Positions 35,737 through 44,500 of a DNA stretch of 64,000 bases are shown here, piece after piece. How positions within the stretch are numbered: the stretch's first letter is position 1; each line of letters opens with the position of its first letter. The notes under the pieces are model-generated. The model ran no database searches, had not been told where the DNA came from, and worked only from the letters and a program-made list of their open reading frames with translations. The DNA is from Chryseobacterium sp. (GTDB lineage Bacteria; Bacteroidota; Bacteroidia; Flavobacteriales; Weeksellaceae), in assembly GCF_019236175.1 (NCBI RefSeq), contig NZ_JAFAJM010000024.1, positions 293,434 to 357,433 of the forward strand, given 5' to 3'. The translations under genes and the position numbers were made by a program.

Positions 35737-35768
35737 TAAGACTTCTTTTTTGTTATTAAAATATAACA

Positions 35769-35802
35769 CGTCAGGTTTTGACGTTAGACTATAATAGCTT
35801 TG
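35769..35802 (+). promoter_or_regulatory. Palindrome plus -7 box, copy 2, upstream of the M15 peptidase cluster
   Basis: CGTCAGGTTTTGACG (35769-35783, one change from copy 1) is followed after 11 bp by TAGCTTTG (35795-35802). Spacing and flanking TT are the same as in copy 1. It is the promoter candidate for the gene at 35843 and possibly for the cluster beyond it, with a leader of about 35 nt. Confidence 0.62.
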
Positions 35803-35842
35803 CTTTACAATCAAACACCAATCACAAAATATTAAAAAAATC

Positions 35843-36349
35843 ATGGATAAACCAAGTGAAAACAGAATAAAAAAGCTTCATCCGCTAGTGAGGGAAGAAG
35901 TCATGCAAATTGTAAAAGATTGTGATGAAGCCCTTACCGGAAGAGCAAAACTGAGGATTACCCAGGGATTAAGAACCTTCAGGGAACAGGATGCACTCTA
36001 TGCACAGGGAAGAACAAAAGCCGGAAAAAAAGTTACCAATGCCAAAGCCGGACAAAGCATTCATAATTACGGATTAGCGGTAGATATCTGCCTGATTATC
36101 GACGGAAAAGTGGCAAGCTGGGATACTGCCAAAGACTGGGATAATGACGGAGTAGCCGACTGGTACGAATGTGTGAAGATCTTTGCCAAACACGGCTGGG
36201 ACTGGGGCGGAAACTGGAAAACCTTTAAAGACCTGTCGCACTTCGAGCGCAGATTCATCTGGAAGGGAGAGCGTAAGATCAACGCGACCTGGAGAAACTT
36301 ACAGAATTTACCAAAAGATAAAGACGGATATGTAGTTTTCACTCAATAA
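35843..36349 (+). CDS. M15-family peptidase, endolysin-like
   Basis: This 168-aa protein matches phage-type M15 L,D/D,D-peptidases that cut peptidoglycan stem peptides. The zinc-site residues are His74 and Asp81 in QSIHNYGLAVDI and His133 in DLSHFE (Asp130 is the likely base). The SWDTAKDWDNDGVADWYECVKIFAKHGWDWGGNW region is typical of this class. It has no signal peptide, so like a phage endolysin it would need a holin, lysis or another route to reach its substrate. It stands at the start of the large cluster, behind the second palindromic promoter. Confidence 0.88.
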   Translation: MDKPSENRIKKLHPLVREEVMQIVKDCDEALTGRAKLRITQGLRTFREQDALYAQGRTKAGKKVTNAKAGQSIHNYGLAVDICLIIDGKVASWDTAKDWDNDGVADWYECVKIFAKHGWDWGGNWKTFKDLSHFERRFIWKGERKINATWRNLQNLPKDKDGYVVFTQ

Positions 36350-36680
36350 TTCCGGAATTATTTACAGTGAAAATCAATAATACAATCAACGGGAATGATT
36401 GTACAGGAAGGGGTTTGTCTTTACCGGAAAAAATAAACCTCCTTTTATTGAACAGACGGTAAAACCTGAAAATAGTTTCTGAATAATGAAATTATGGATG
36501 CAATTAAGATACATGAAGAAAAAATAATCATACATTTTAAGGAAATATACTTAAAAAATACCAGGGCTTATCATTCTTAAAAGCCTTCACAGACCTTAAG
36601 GGTTCAGACTGTATTCAGGTCTTTATTTAAGATGAATATCAGAACCGTCTTATCTTTTATTAACACCAAAAAAAATATAC
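36350..36680 (+). other. Intergenic region after the M15 gene, with a palindrome
   Basis: No gene is visible in these 331 bp. It contains a perfect inverted repeat TACAATCA (36381-36388) / TGATTGTA (36396-36403), which lacks a T-run and so may be an operator or RNA hairpin. Near 36595-36630 an imperfect AGACC...GGTCT hairpin is followed by a short T-tract and could be a weak terminator. TATCTTTT near 36651 is a near match to a -7 box for the gene at 36681. Confidence 0.45.
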
Positions 36681-38828
36681 ATGCCATACGAAATAGCAGA
36701 GGGTACACCCGATGTATCCAAAAAATATATTGGCAGAAATGTCAGCAAGGACTTGATGCCTTCATCTTCCTTTTTTATTGATGTCAATACTGGTTACACT
36801 CAAACACCAGCTAATAAATTTGGGATTATAGGACAGGGAGAAAATTCAACATTCAGAACTACATCTAAAATTTCCTATACAGGAAGTGTATTTGCTGCCT
36901 GTCAGGGATTTGTCCTTATCCAACCCAATAGTGCAGATCCCAATAAGGTAAATCTAATTTTAAAACCTTTTTCTCAACCGATTAAAGGGCTTTCAATTAA
37001 ATATTTTATTTACAGGGGACTTAATAAGAACAGCTTTTTTACTCCAGACGGAAAAGTGGTTTCAACTGGAGCCCTTTCAGAATTTGTAACATTAGTCAGA
37101 AAAGATTTTACTGAATTTTACCAGAAACTCAATGTTACCGTTCCTCCTTTTTTAGCAGAATATATTGGGTATCCAAGTTCAGATCCGAATATACCGTTTA
37201 ATCAGCAGCAGAAGACAACAGATTTAATCGATGATTATTTTTTTAAAGCGGCACAAATTGAAAATGGAAATGAAAACGCAAAAGAAGCATACGATTTACC
37301 CATCATCCCTCGCGGAACACATTTAGGCAATGCCACCGGACAACTGGGAATTGATGTTGTTTTGGATGAAGGAGATTACTCCCTGGAAAATGATCCCAAT
37401 CCGTTCCAGCTGAACCTGGGATTTGCCAGACTGGCAGACCATGTCTTAGATCCGGCTACGGCTTCAACTGTGTTTGAAAAGAAACTTTTAAAAGAGTCCG
37501 CAGCCAATTTTATGGATATTGCGGCCTTCTACGGAATGCATGCGGAAACAAAAGGGAAAATTTATACGGCTCCGAATACTTCGATTAAAGATAAAGATGC
37601 CATCTATAATTTAATCAAAGATTTTAAAACGAGCAATACTTTTTATCTTTATATACAAAGTAACAGACAACGCTCTTATAATTATTATGGGAACTATAAA
37701 ACCCCAACCGGGCTTAATATTAAAATAGGTGATGATGAGAATAGTTTGCAGACTCAAACTTTTGAAACAGAAACCTGGCCAGTGAAAATTTTTGATGCAA
37801 GCTCTTATACCAAGTATTTTCTGAGCTTATTGCATGACAAGAATTACCGGGGGAATTTATTTTTTATCGAAGTCGGAAAGCAGAAAGGGAAAAATAAAAA
37901 GAACAATTTTGCTGTTGAAGGGGACTATATCAATTTCGCCACAAATGTTCAGTTGGATTACACGTTGCCAGTTGAATTTGAAATATCAGGTATTGCTTCC
38001 ATTAACAGACTTATGTATCTGGGAGCCAACGTGACCTATGCAAACAATCAGAATACTCAGTATATTCATTACGACTACATAAAAGAACTGTATCCCGTTA
38101 TCAATGTCAGAAGCCGATTTAGCGGAACAGATACCGATGATTTTTCTAAAATTTCATATTACCGTAATGCCGCAATTAATTTAAGTGATTACTCTAATAC
38201 ACAATACCATTCTATTATTCAGAATCAGTTAATATTCTACAATGGAAAAAAAGAAGAGGCTGGGAATGTTACAGAAAAGAGAAAAGTACTACTATTGGGT
38301 AAAAAGAAAGATAACCTAGACACTGTCAATGCAAATGATGTTTTAAGTGCTTTCGGATCTGTTAATAGTTTTACTGTAAAACATAATGATAAGGATGATT
38401 ATCTGAAGTTTTTGATTTTTGGTAACAGTAATTTTTCTATCTATCATAGGGAAATTACTGAAACAGAAGGGGATGTTGCATTTAAAGTTTTGAATATTAA
38501 AAAAGATAAAAGAGATGAACGTGCGTTTTTTTCGATAGGTGTTACTCATACAGAATTTCAAAACATTATGAGTGCCGTTCCTCAAAATTCAGCCAATGTA
38601 AGATACTTTTTAAAGATTGTTGCTCCAAATGTAAGAGCTGATATTCATAATATAGGATATTATAAATATTCTCTTGGAGTTTCCTATGATAGTGCTCAAG
38701 GATTAGGTGTATCATTTCCTGCTAACGAAGTGTTGATCTATGGCGACAGACTCAACTTTCTTTGTTCTAAGGAGTTTTCTGAGTATGAATGGGGGACAGT
38801 TCCGGAAGAAACAGTTCTGGATGAGTAA
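36681..38828 (+). CDS. Unrecognised 715-aa protein of the large cluster
   Basis: The protein starts MPYEIAEGTPDVSKKY and has no signal peptide or membrane helix. The first ~130 residues look beta-rich, including FAACQGFVLIQPNSADPNKVNLILKPF and KGLSIKYFIYRGLNK. A middle helical part follows (about 150-290), then alternating strands with aromatic residues (NTFYLYIQSNRQRSYNYYGNYK). It ends acidic (GTVPEETVLDE). I recognise no family or catalytic motif. Codon use is more AT-rich than in the giant genes downstream. The next gene starts 29 bp later, so they are likely co-transcribed. A structural role in the cluster's assembly is only an inference. Confidence 0.75.
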   Translation: MPYEIAEGTPDVSKKYIGRNVSKDLMPSSSFFIDVNTGYTQTPANKFGIIGQGENSTFRTTSKISYTGSVFAACQGFVLIQPNSADPNKVNLILKPFSQPIKGLSIKYFIYRGLNKNSFFTPDGKVVSTGALSEFVTLVRKDFTEFYQKLNVTVPPFLAEYIGYPSSDPNIPFNQQQKTTDLIDDYFFKAAQIENGNENAKEAYDLPIIPRGTHLGNATGQLGIDVVLDEGDYSLENDPNPFQLNLGFARLADHVLDPATASTVFEKKLLKESAANFMDIAAFYGMHAETKGKIYTAPNTSIKDKDAIYNLIKDFKTSNTFYLYIQSNRQRSYNYYGNYKTPTGLNIKIGDDENSLQTQTFETETWPVKIFDASSYTKYFLSLLHDKNYRGNLFFIEVGKQKGKNKKNNFAVEGDYINFATNVQLDYTLPVEFEISGIASINRLMYLGANVTYANNQNTQYIHYDYIKELYPVINVRSRFSGTDTDDFSKISYYRNAAINLSDYSNTQYHSIIQNQLIFYNGKKEEAGNVTEKRKVLLLGKKKDNLDTVNANDVLSAFGSVNSFTVKHNDKDDYLKFLIFGNSNFSIYHREITETEGDVAFKVLNIKKDKRDERAFFSIGVTHTEFQNIMSAVPQNSANVRYFLKIVAPNVRADIHNIGYYKYSLGVSYDSAQGLGVSFPANEVLIYGDRLNFLCSKEFSEYEWGTVPEETVLDE

Positions 38829-38857
38829 ATTTATCAAAAACCAACAAAATATTAAAA

Positions 38858-40633
38858 ATGAGCGATCAAAATTATAGAGCCATTAAATTATTGGAATATA
38901 TAAAATACAAAACCGTTAAGAGGCAGATTGATCCCAATGTCATTGAACATCTTGGTTTCAGCGGAATGGGGGAATCAGATATTTATGTTTCAAAAGATTC
39001 TGATTTGGTAATGCCGGAAGGTTTTACAATTAATTTTAAACTAATTCGGTTCAATTGGGCAAGTACAGCTTTTGACGGAGCTGGAAATAGTATTAATGCT
39101 AGGAAAGCCCTTTACTTTGAATTCAGTAATGGAACTAATGGTTTACTGAAAGAAAATTGGTATAAAATCTTCACACGTAATGGAGTAGAATACAGAAGGT
39201 ATATTTTTAATTCGAATTTTTATAAAGAGCAGGTCCAGAAAGATCCAAACGGAGTAGCCAATTGGATCAATACCTATGATAACCAGAATTATATCGAATC
39301 AAACGACGGTGGTGGAGATTTTCCAATGTCAGCGGTCATCACAATTAAGAATGATGAGGTAAACAGGGTAAGATTTGAACAGTTTATGAAGATGAGCTAT
39401 ACGGACTGGTCTGTATATTTTAATAATAAACTTCAGCGCTTTTTACTGAATGGTGAAGCTGGATTATTTGATTTTTATCCAACCCAGGTTATTGTAAGCC
39501 ATCTTTCAAAAGGTACTGCCGGAAATGTAGATAATTCTAAACTCATTCAGGTTTTACAAAAAATTGGCCATGGATGGGGAAACAATATTGGTGAGCTTGG
39601 TGGAGAAAGAAGAACCCGGATATTACTGGATATACTTTCTCAGATAAAAACAGAAAATGCTAAAGATATTTACGATGAATTCTTTAAGACACCATCTGAA
39701 ATATTTTACAACAGTATTTTAGGCTATATGGCTGAGGAATATAGAATTCAATTCATCTTAATGTTGTTAAGGCTCTTTTACAAACAAATGTCGCAACAGG
39801 ATTTACAGGCTTATGAAAATAAGATTGTGAACTTACCAAATGATCATATCCTTCCATTTATAAAAGAGAATAAAGGGAATGTTTGGGGAGCTGCTACTGT
39901 AATAGATAGAGGACCTTCTCCGGAAGTAGAAACATCCGGTTCCGGTATTTTACTTAAAAGGGTCAGATTTTATACTTATACAGCAGGAGCCTTGTCGAGC
40001 AAAGAATTAATAGGTGCGGAGAATCCATTTAATCATTTACAAAATAAGACCTATGGTTTAAATGAGGTCATTGGAGCACTGGCATGTTTTGATAACCAAG
40101 AACTTGGCTTTATGCAGCTTAATGTCTATCCGATACCTGCATTTGCCTATGAAACTTTTCATAAAACCACGTCTTCATACTATAAGTTTAAAGATCTTAT
40201 CAATGAATTAGCAATAAGTGCATGTATTATATTTCCATATTTTAGAATAGTTCAACTTGAAGCTGCTGCAAGTAACATTATATCATTAGTTTTTGGTGGG
40301 TTTGGTGCAGTTCTGACAGATGATTTTAAGAATTACCTAAATAATTTATCAAATACTCCTAGTGATCCTAATGGATATGGAAAAAAATTTGTACTTATGT
40401 ATACTCTTTGTAGTAATTTTTGGGTAATTAAAGATCTAACGATAGTTGCCATAGAAAACGCGAAGGATTTAATTGATGTAGAAAATTTATTAAGTATCTG
40501 GGGATTATTACAAACAGCCGACAGTTTTAAGAACAGAGATCAGCAGCATGAACAGGCTTTTCAGGAAGTTATTAAAACTATGGATATAATGAAATTAAAA
40601 TATGAGATTGCGAAAAAGAAAAATAAAATATAA
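38858..40633 (+). CDS. Unrecognised 591-aa protein of the large cluster
   Basis: No signal peptide precedes MSDQNYRAIKLLEYIKYKT. The N-terminal third is mixed, with a polar stretch around residues 100-160. Residues ~215-330 are helical (RTRILLDILSQIKTENAKDIYDEFF, YRIQFILMLLRLFYKQMS). Around residues 455-500 there is a more hydrophobic part (ISACIIFPYFRIVQLEAAASNIISLVFGGFGAVL) that could contact a membrane or be a buried helix. The C-terminus is Lys-rich. The last 32 bp overlap the lipoprotein gene at 40602, which indicates translational coupling. No known family is recognised. Confidence 0.75.
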   Translation: MSDQNYRAIKLLEYIKYKTVKRQIDPNVIEHLGFSGMGESDIYVSKDSDLVMPEGFTINFKLIRFNWASTAFDGAGNSINARKALYFEFSNGTNGLLKENWYKIFTRNGVEYRRYIFNSNFYKEQVQKDPNGVANWINTYDNQNYIESNDGGGDFPMSAVITIKNDEVNRVRFEQFMKMSYTDWSVYFNNKLQRFLLNGEAGLFDFYPTQVIVSHLSKGTAGNVDNSKLIQVLQKIGHGWGNNIGELGGERRTRILLDILSQIKTENAKDIYDEFFKTPSEIFYNSILGYMAEEYRIQFILMLLRLFYKQMSQQDLQAYENKIVNLPNDHILPFIKENKGNVWGAATVIDRGPSPEVETSGSGILLKRVRFYTYTAGALSSKELIGAENPFNHLQNKTYGLNEVIGALACFDNQELGFMQLNVYPIPAFAYETFHKTTSSYYKFKDLINELAISACIIFPYFRIVQLEAAASNIISLVFGGFGAVLTDDFKNYLNNLSNTPSDPNGYGKKFVLMYTLCSNFWVIKDLTIVAIENAKDLIDVENLLSIWGLLQTADSFKNRDQQHEQAFQEVIKTMDIMKLKYEIAKKKNKI

Positions 40634-41180
40634 CCTAGGGTTAGCTTTATTACCATTATTGATAGTATTTTCATGTAATTCTTTAGACAAAGATGAATAC
40701 AAAATTCTGAATACAGTTGTTGATATGCATATTCATCCCGAAATGGATACGGCTCGGCTTAGAGAAATGTTAAAAATGGATTATCCTGTATTCATAAAAG
40801 AATTGAATCTTGCTAAGGAAGAAATGTCAAAAAATCCACATACTTTTGCGCTTTCCGATACTATATATCCTGTCATATTACCTCCTTCTTTAAAAGAGGA
40901 TCTTCATACGAAATTGTTTTTCTCTGAAATAGAGAACAGATCTGATAAGCCTATTTTAGCTGATTTTAATCAGTTGAAATTCAAAAAAAATCTGACAAGA
41001 ATTCCTAAAGCTGTGAAGGGTGCTAATTATATTGGACAATTTAAGCTACACAGAGTGCTTTTTGATAAAACAAAAGAGAGAGCTTATGTACAGATTGAAA
41101 CCCCTCTTAATAATTATCCTTCATTCATTGGGATTCCATTTAAAAAAGTAAAAGGAGAATGGGTTGTAGGTGATCAATAA
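40602..41180 (+). CDS. Predicted lipoprotein, 192 aa, unknown function
   Basis: The N-terminus MRLRKRKIKYNLGLALLPLLIVFSC is a lipoprotein signal with lipobox VFSC (Cys25). The mature part is mixed and soluble, with VVDMHIHPEMDTARL near residue 40 and beta-strand pairs near the end (YIGQFKLHRVLF, AYVQIETPLNNYPSFIGIPFKKVKGEW). It starts inside the end of the 591-aa gene (32-bp overlap in another frame). It is the only cluster product with a classical export signal, so it could anchor or receive a cluster component at the membrane. No family is recognised. Confidence 0.72.
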   Translation: MRLRKRKIKYNLGLALLPLLIVFSCNSLDKDEYKILNTVVDMHIHPEMDTARLREMLKMDYPVFIKELNLAKEEMSKNPHTFALSDTIYPVILPPSLKEDLHTKLFFSEIENRSDKPILADFNQLKFKKNLTRIPKAVKGANYIGQFKLHRVLFDKTKERAYVQIETPLNNYPSFIGIPFKKVKGEWVVGDQ

Positions 41181-41187
41181 ACAGTTA

Positions 41188-41434
41188 TTAAGCAATTAAT
41201 AACGATTTATTCTCTTTAGATATTTTTTCAAATAATGATCAATCATAGGTAGAATTTACCTAAGGATGCATTCATACTGTCTAAAAACGACGTTAAAAAG
41301 TAAATGATCAAATCCTCTTTAAATATTGAAAAAATAAGGTAAGGTAAAGAGAATGTGATGATTACGACGATCCAACAAAGGGTGCAGATCATTAATGCTA
41401 TGAAATCCTTTGATGGAATAAATTTCATATGCAT
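41188..41434 (-). pseudogene. Probable remnant of a small membrane (PH_6-like) protein gene
   Basis: A 63-codon frame (41434 down to 41243) starts MHMKFIPSKDFIALMICTLC and has two hydrophobic stretches, ending in LGKFYL. The MKF-xSKDF-hydrophobic start resembles bacterial PH_6-domain membrane proteins, which are about twice as long. Just beyond its stop another frame reads SLFEKISKENKSLLIA before a stop at 41188, like a detached C-terminus. I interpret this as a truncated or internally deleted gene on the strand opposite to the cluster. It could also be a real small membrane protein. Confidence 0.3.
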
Positions 41435-41598
41435 CTATTTCTAATGATAATCATTAATTTATCAAATCTGTAAACTTAATGTTCAAGAAAGAAAATGGAA
41501 GAAAACAGATATTCGGGAATTGAATATCGTGATTGCTTTCATTATTTAATTATTGTATAGGCTTGCTTATACATACTAAACCAAATACAAAATATTTT

Positions 41599-44500
41599 AT
41601 GCCAAACCAACCAATAAAGTATAGGTATTATCCTAGACTCTCATCCGTCATTTCCGAAAATGACATTCCAGATATCCTGGGATTCGTGAAGGATGGGATT
41701 GTTAGTTTGCTTGACCACATCTATTTTAAGGATATGCAGTCAAGTAAAAGTCCAAAAGGAGACTCAGCTTTTTACAGCTTATCTATTGTTTCAAAAAAAC
41801 TTCAAATAGAAATTCCGGGTACAGAGATTGCTCTGGTACTGAACCCGGATTCTGTTGGAGGTAATTCAAATATTTCATCATTTCCTATTACTGTAGAGTA
41901 TCAATGGAAAGTACTTGCATTTTTAAGAATGTTCAGTGTAGGAAACTTTTCATTTGATCCACAACAGATATTTGAAATACTACTTACCGTTCTTAATATT
42001 TCGGAAGAACAGGCAATTGAAAATTTTATAGAAATTTTTGTTACCCCTGAAAATCAGAATACAACAGCTCTACAACAGCTTGTAAAGGATTTAAATAAAG
42101 CAAATCCGGGATGGGCAACTCCCATTCCTCAACCTTCAGGCTCAACATCCATTGCAGAGGTTGTGCAGCAAATTATTTCTAAGGAAGGAAAAGAAGCTGC
42201 TATGGTAGCATTTGCTGCCTATATTCTCAGTAATAGTTCGGATTTGAGCCTGGAAAAAGTCAAAATCTTTTTCAATAAATTTCTTCCGCATGATCTTGAT
42301 GAATTTATTAAAGAAGTAGTTCTGCCTAAATTCAGAGCAACACTGATGTTGTCTGCAGCGATTGAGTTTCCGAGAAGTATTTTAAAACCTGTATACCCGG
42401 CCAAACATCCATCAACACCCTTGGAATTATTACCGGAGGACAGTAATGGCGGGCCAAAAGTAAGTATTAGCTTCGGAGAAGCCTTATTCTATGCAGATAC
42501 GGAAAGAGGATTCGGATATAATATGGACATGGTTCTCAATATGAGTTATCCTGCTCAGATTGGAAATACAGGATTCGTCATTGATATTCATAATCTGAAA
42601 ATTGACCTTAGCAAAAAGGAAAATATTGCAGAAGCTGATGCTGATGGAAGACCCAAGGAATTCATGGGGGTCTATATGGAGTATACAGAAATTTTCCTCC
42701 CTAAAAAATGGTTTAATAAGCAGCAGACCGGACAGACCATTGGAATCTCTGCAAATCATCTTTTGATCGGAACCGGAGGGCTTTCCGGAAATATTGCAAT
42801 CCGCCCAACCTACAGTACGGAGACTGTAGGAAATACTGTTGAAGTAGTGGATTATTTTGGAGATTTCTTTTCTCTCGATTATACAAATCTGTGGGTGAAA
42901 CCCATGGATGGAGCCACAAGCCTGCAGATTGGCAGTAAGGCCCAATTACTCACTTATATAAACAACCTGCCTTCTCCTTCCCAACTGAAATTTGAGTATC
43001 CTCTTAAAGTGATCACATTATCAGGTGATCATAAAACTTTTAATAAAGAAGAAGATTATTTAAAGTTTATCAGCAGCCTGAAAATTGAAGATCTTCAGGA
43101 TCTTAAAAAAAGAACGCTTTGGTTTAATTTAGGAAAAGATAAAGAAAAATCCTGGGAGTTAGGATTCTCTAATTTTGATATCGATTTCCATCAGGGACAA
43201 GTAGTACGTTCTTCCCTGAATGCCGGGCTGAAGATCAAGAAGTTTAAAGGGTATGAAGGAAATGGCGACTTAATTATTAATGTGGTCGGAGAATGGGAAA
43301 GCAAGGAAAACTTTAAGCTTTCCGCAGCATTCCTTCCCGATGGGCTTGCCATGAATCTGTTTGATATTCTTAAGTTTAAGCTTCAGAGAATCGAGATCGG
43401 TAAGAAAGACGATAACTTCTATATTGAAGCAGATACAGCCATTACTTTCCCGAAAGATACATTTGGAGAAAAACTATTTGGAGAGCAGGGAATCGACCTT
43501 CCTTCGGTACGCTATTATGCCAGTGGTAAATTCGAACTGGGAGGCGGAAACTCAATTATTCCTGTTAATCTGAATCTGAACATCGGCCCTGTGACGATGG
43601 GGGTATCAGCTATTCATATCGGAACCGTACAGAAAATGTTCAAAGGCGTGATGCGTCAGTACAACTACATCGGATTTGATGGTGGAATCAATGTAAACCC
43701 ACTAGGAATCGATGTCAGAGGAAACGGAGTGAAATACTACTATACCAATGATAACGACGAACACGATGGAGTTAAAGATCATTATTTCCATATCTCAACG
43801 CTAGAAATTGACTTGATGATTCCGGGAACAGCAAGTGCAGAATCTGCATTAGCAATCATTAAAGGATCCTTAACGATTCCAGAACCTGGAGTTTCTACGG
43901 AATACAGAGGAAAAGTATCTCTTCAGCTTCCGAAAATGAAAATTTACGGATCTGCTGAAATGGCTTTTGACCCTAAATATCCGGGGTTCTTTATCGATGC
44001 GAATGTGGAGTTCCCATTTGTCATTCCGTTAGGATCTTTTGGGATCTTCGGATTCAGAGGATTGCTCGGGTATCGTTATGTGGCTCATAAAAAGGCCCTC
44101 GGAATGAATGATAATGATACATGGTATGACTACTATGTTCATCCGGAACGAGGAATTCATATGGATAAATTCATCGGGCCTCAGTTTACGAAGGATATGG
44201 ACTTCCCTTTCTCTATTGGAGCAGGAGCTTCACTGGCAACCTTAGACGGACGTTTAGCCTCACTTCGTGCGATGGTATTATTGTCTGTACCAAGTATGTT
44301 TGCTATTGATGCCGGTTTAACCATTATCAGTGAACGTCTTGGCCTTGCAGAAGATGATCCTAGAATTCCGCCATTCTATGCATTCGTTATTGTCAGCAGT
44401 GATTCCCTGGAAATCGGAGCCGGAGGTAACTTCCAGCTAAACAGGAAAAACGGTTCGTTTATCGATATTAAAGCTGAAGTTCAGATGGGATTCTTCTTCA

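Noticed and set aside
36595..36640. Possible terminator after the M15 gene
   Set aside because: The AGACC/GGTCT stem is short with a long loop and a weak T-tract, so it is noted only within the intergenic entry.
41533..41598. 22-codon N-terminal extension of the 2282-aa giant from a TTG
   Set aside because: The ATG at 41599 gives a start similar to neighbouring soluble proteins; the extension is AT-rich noncoding-like sequence.
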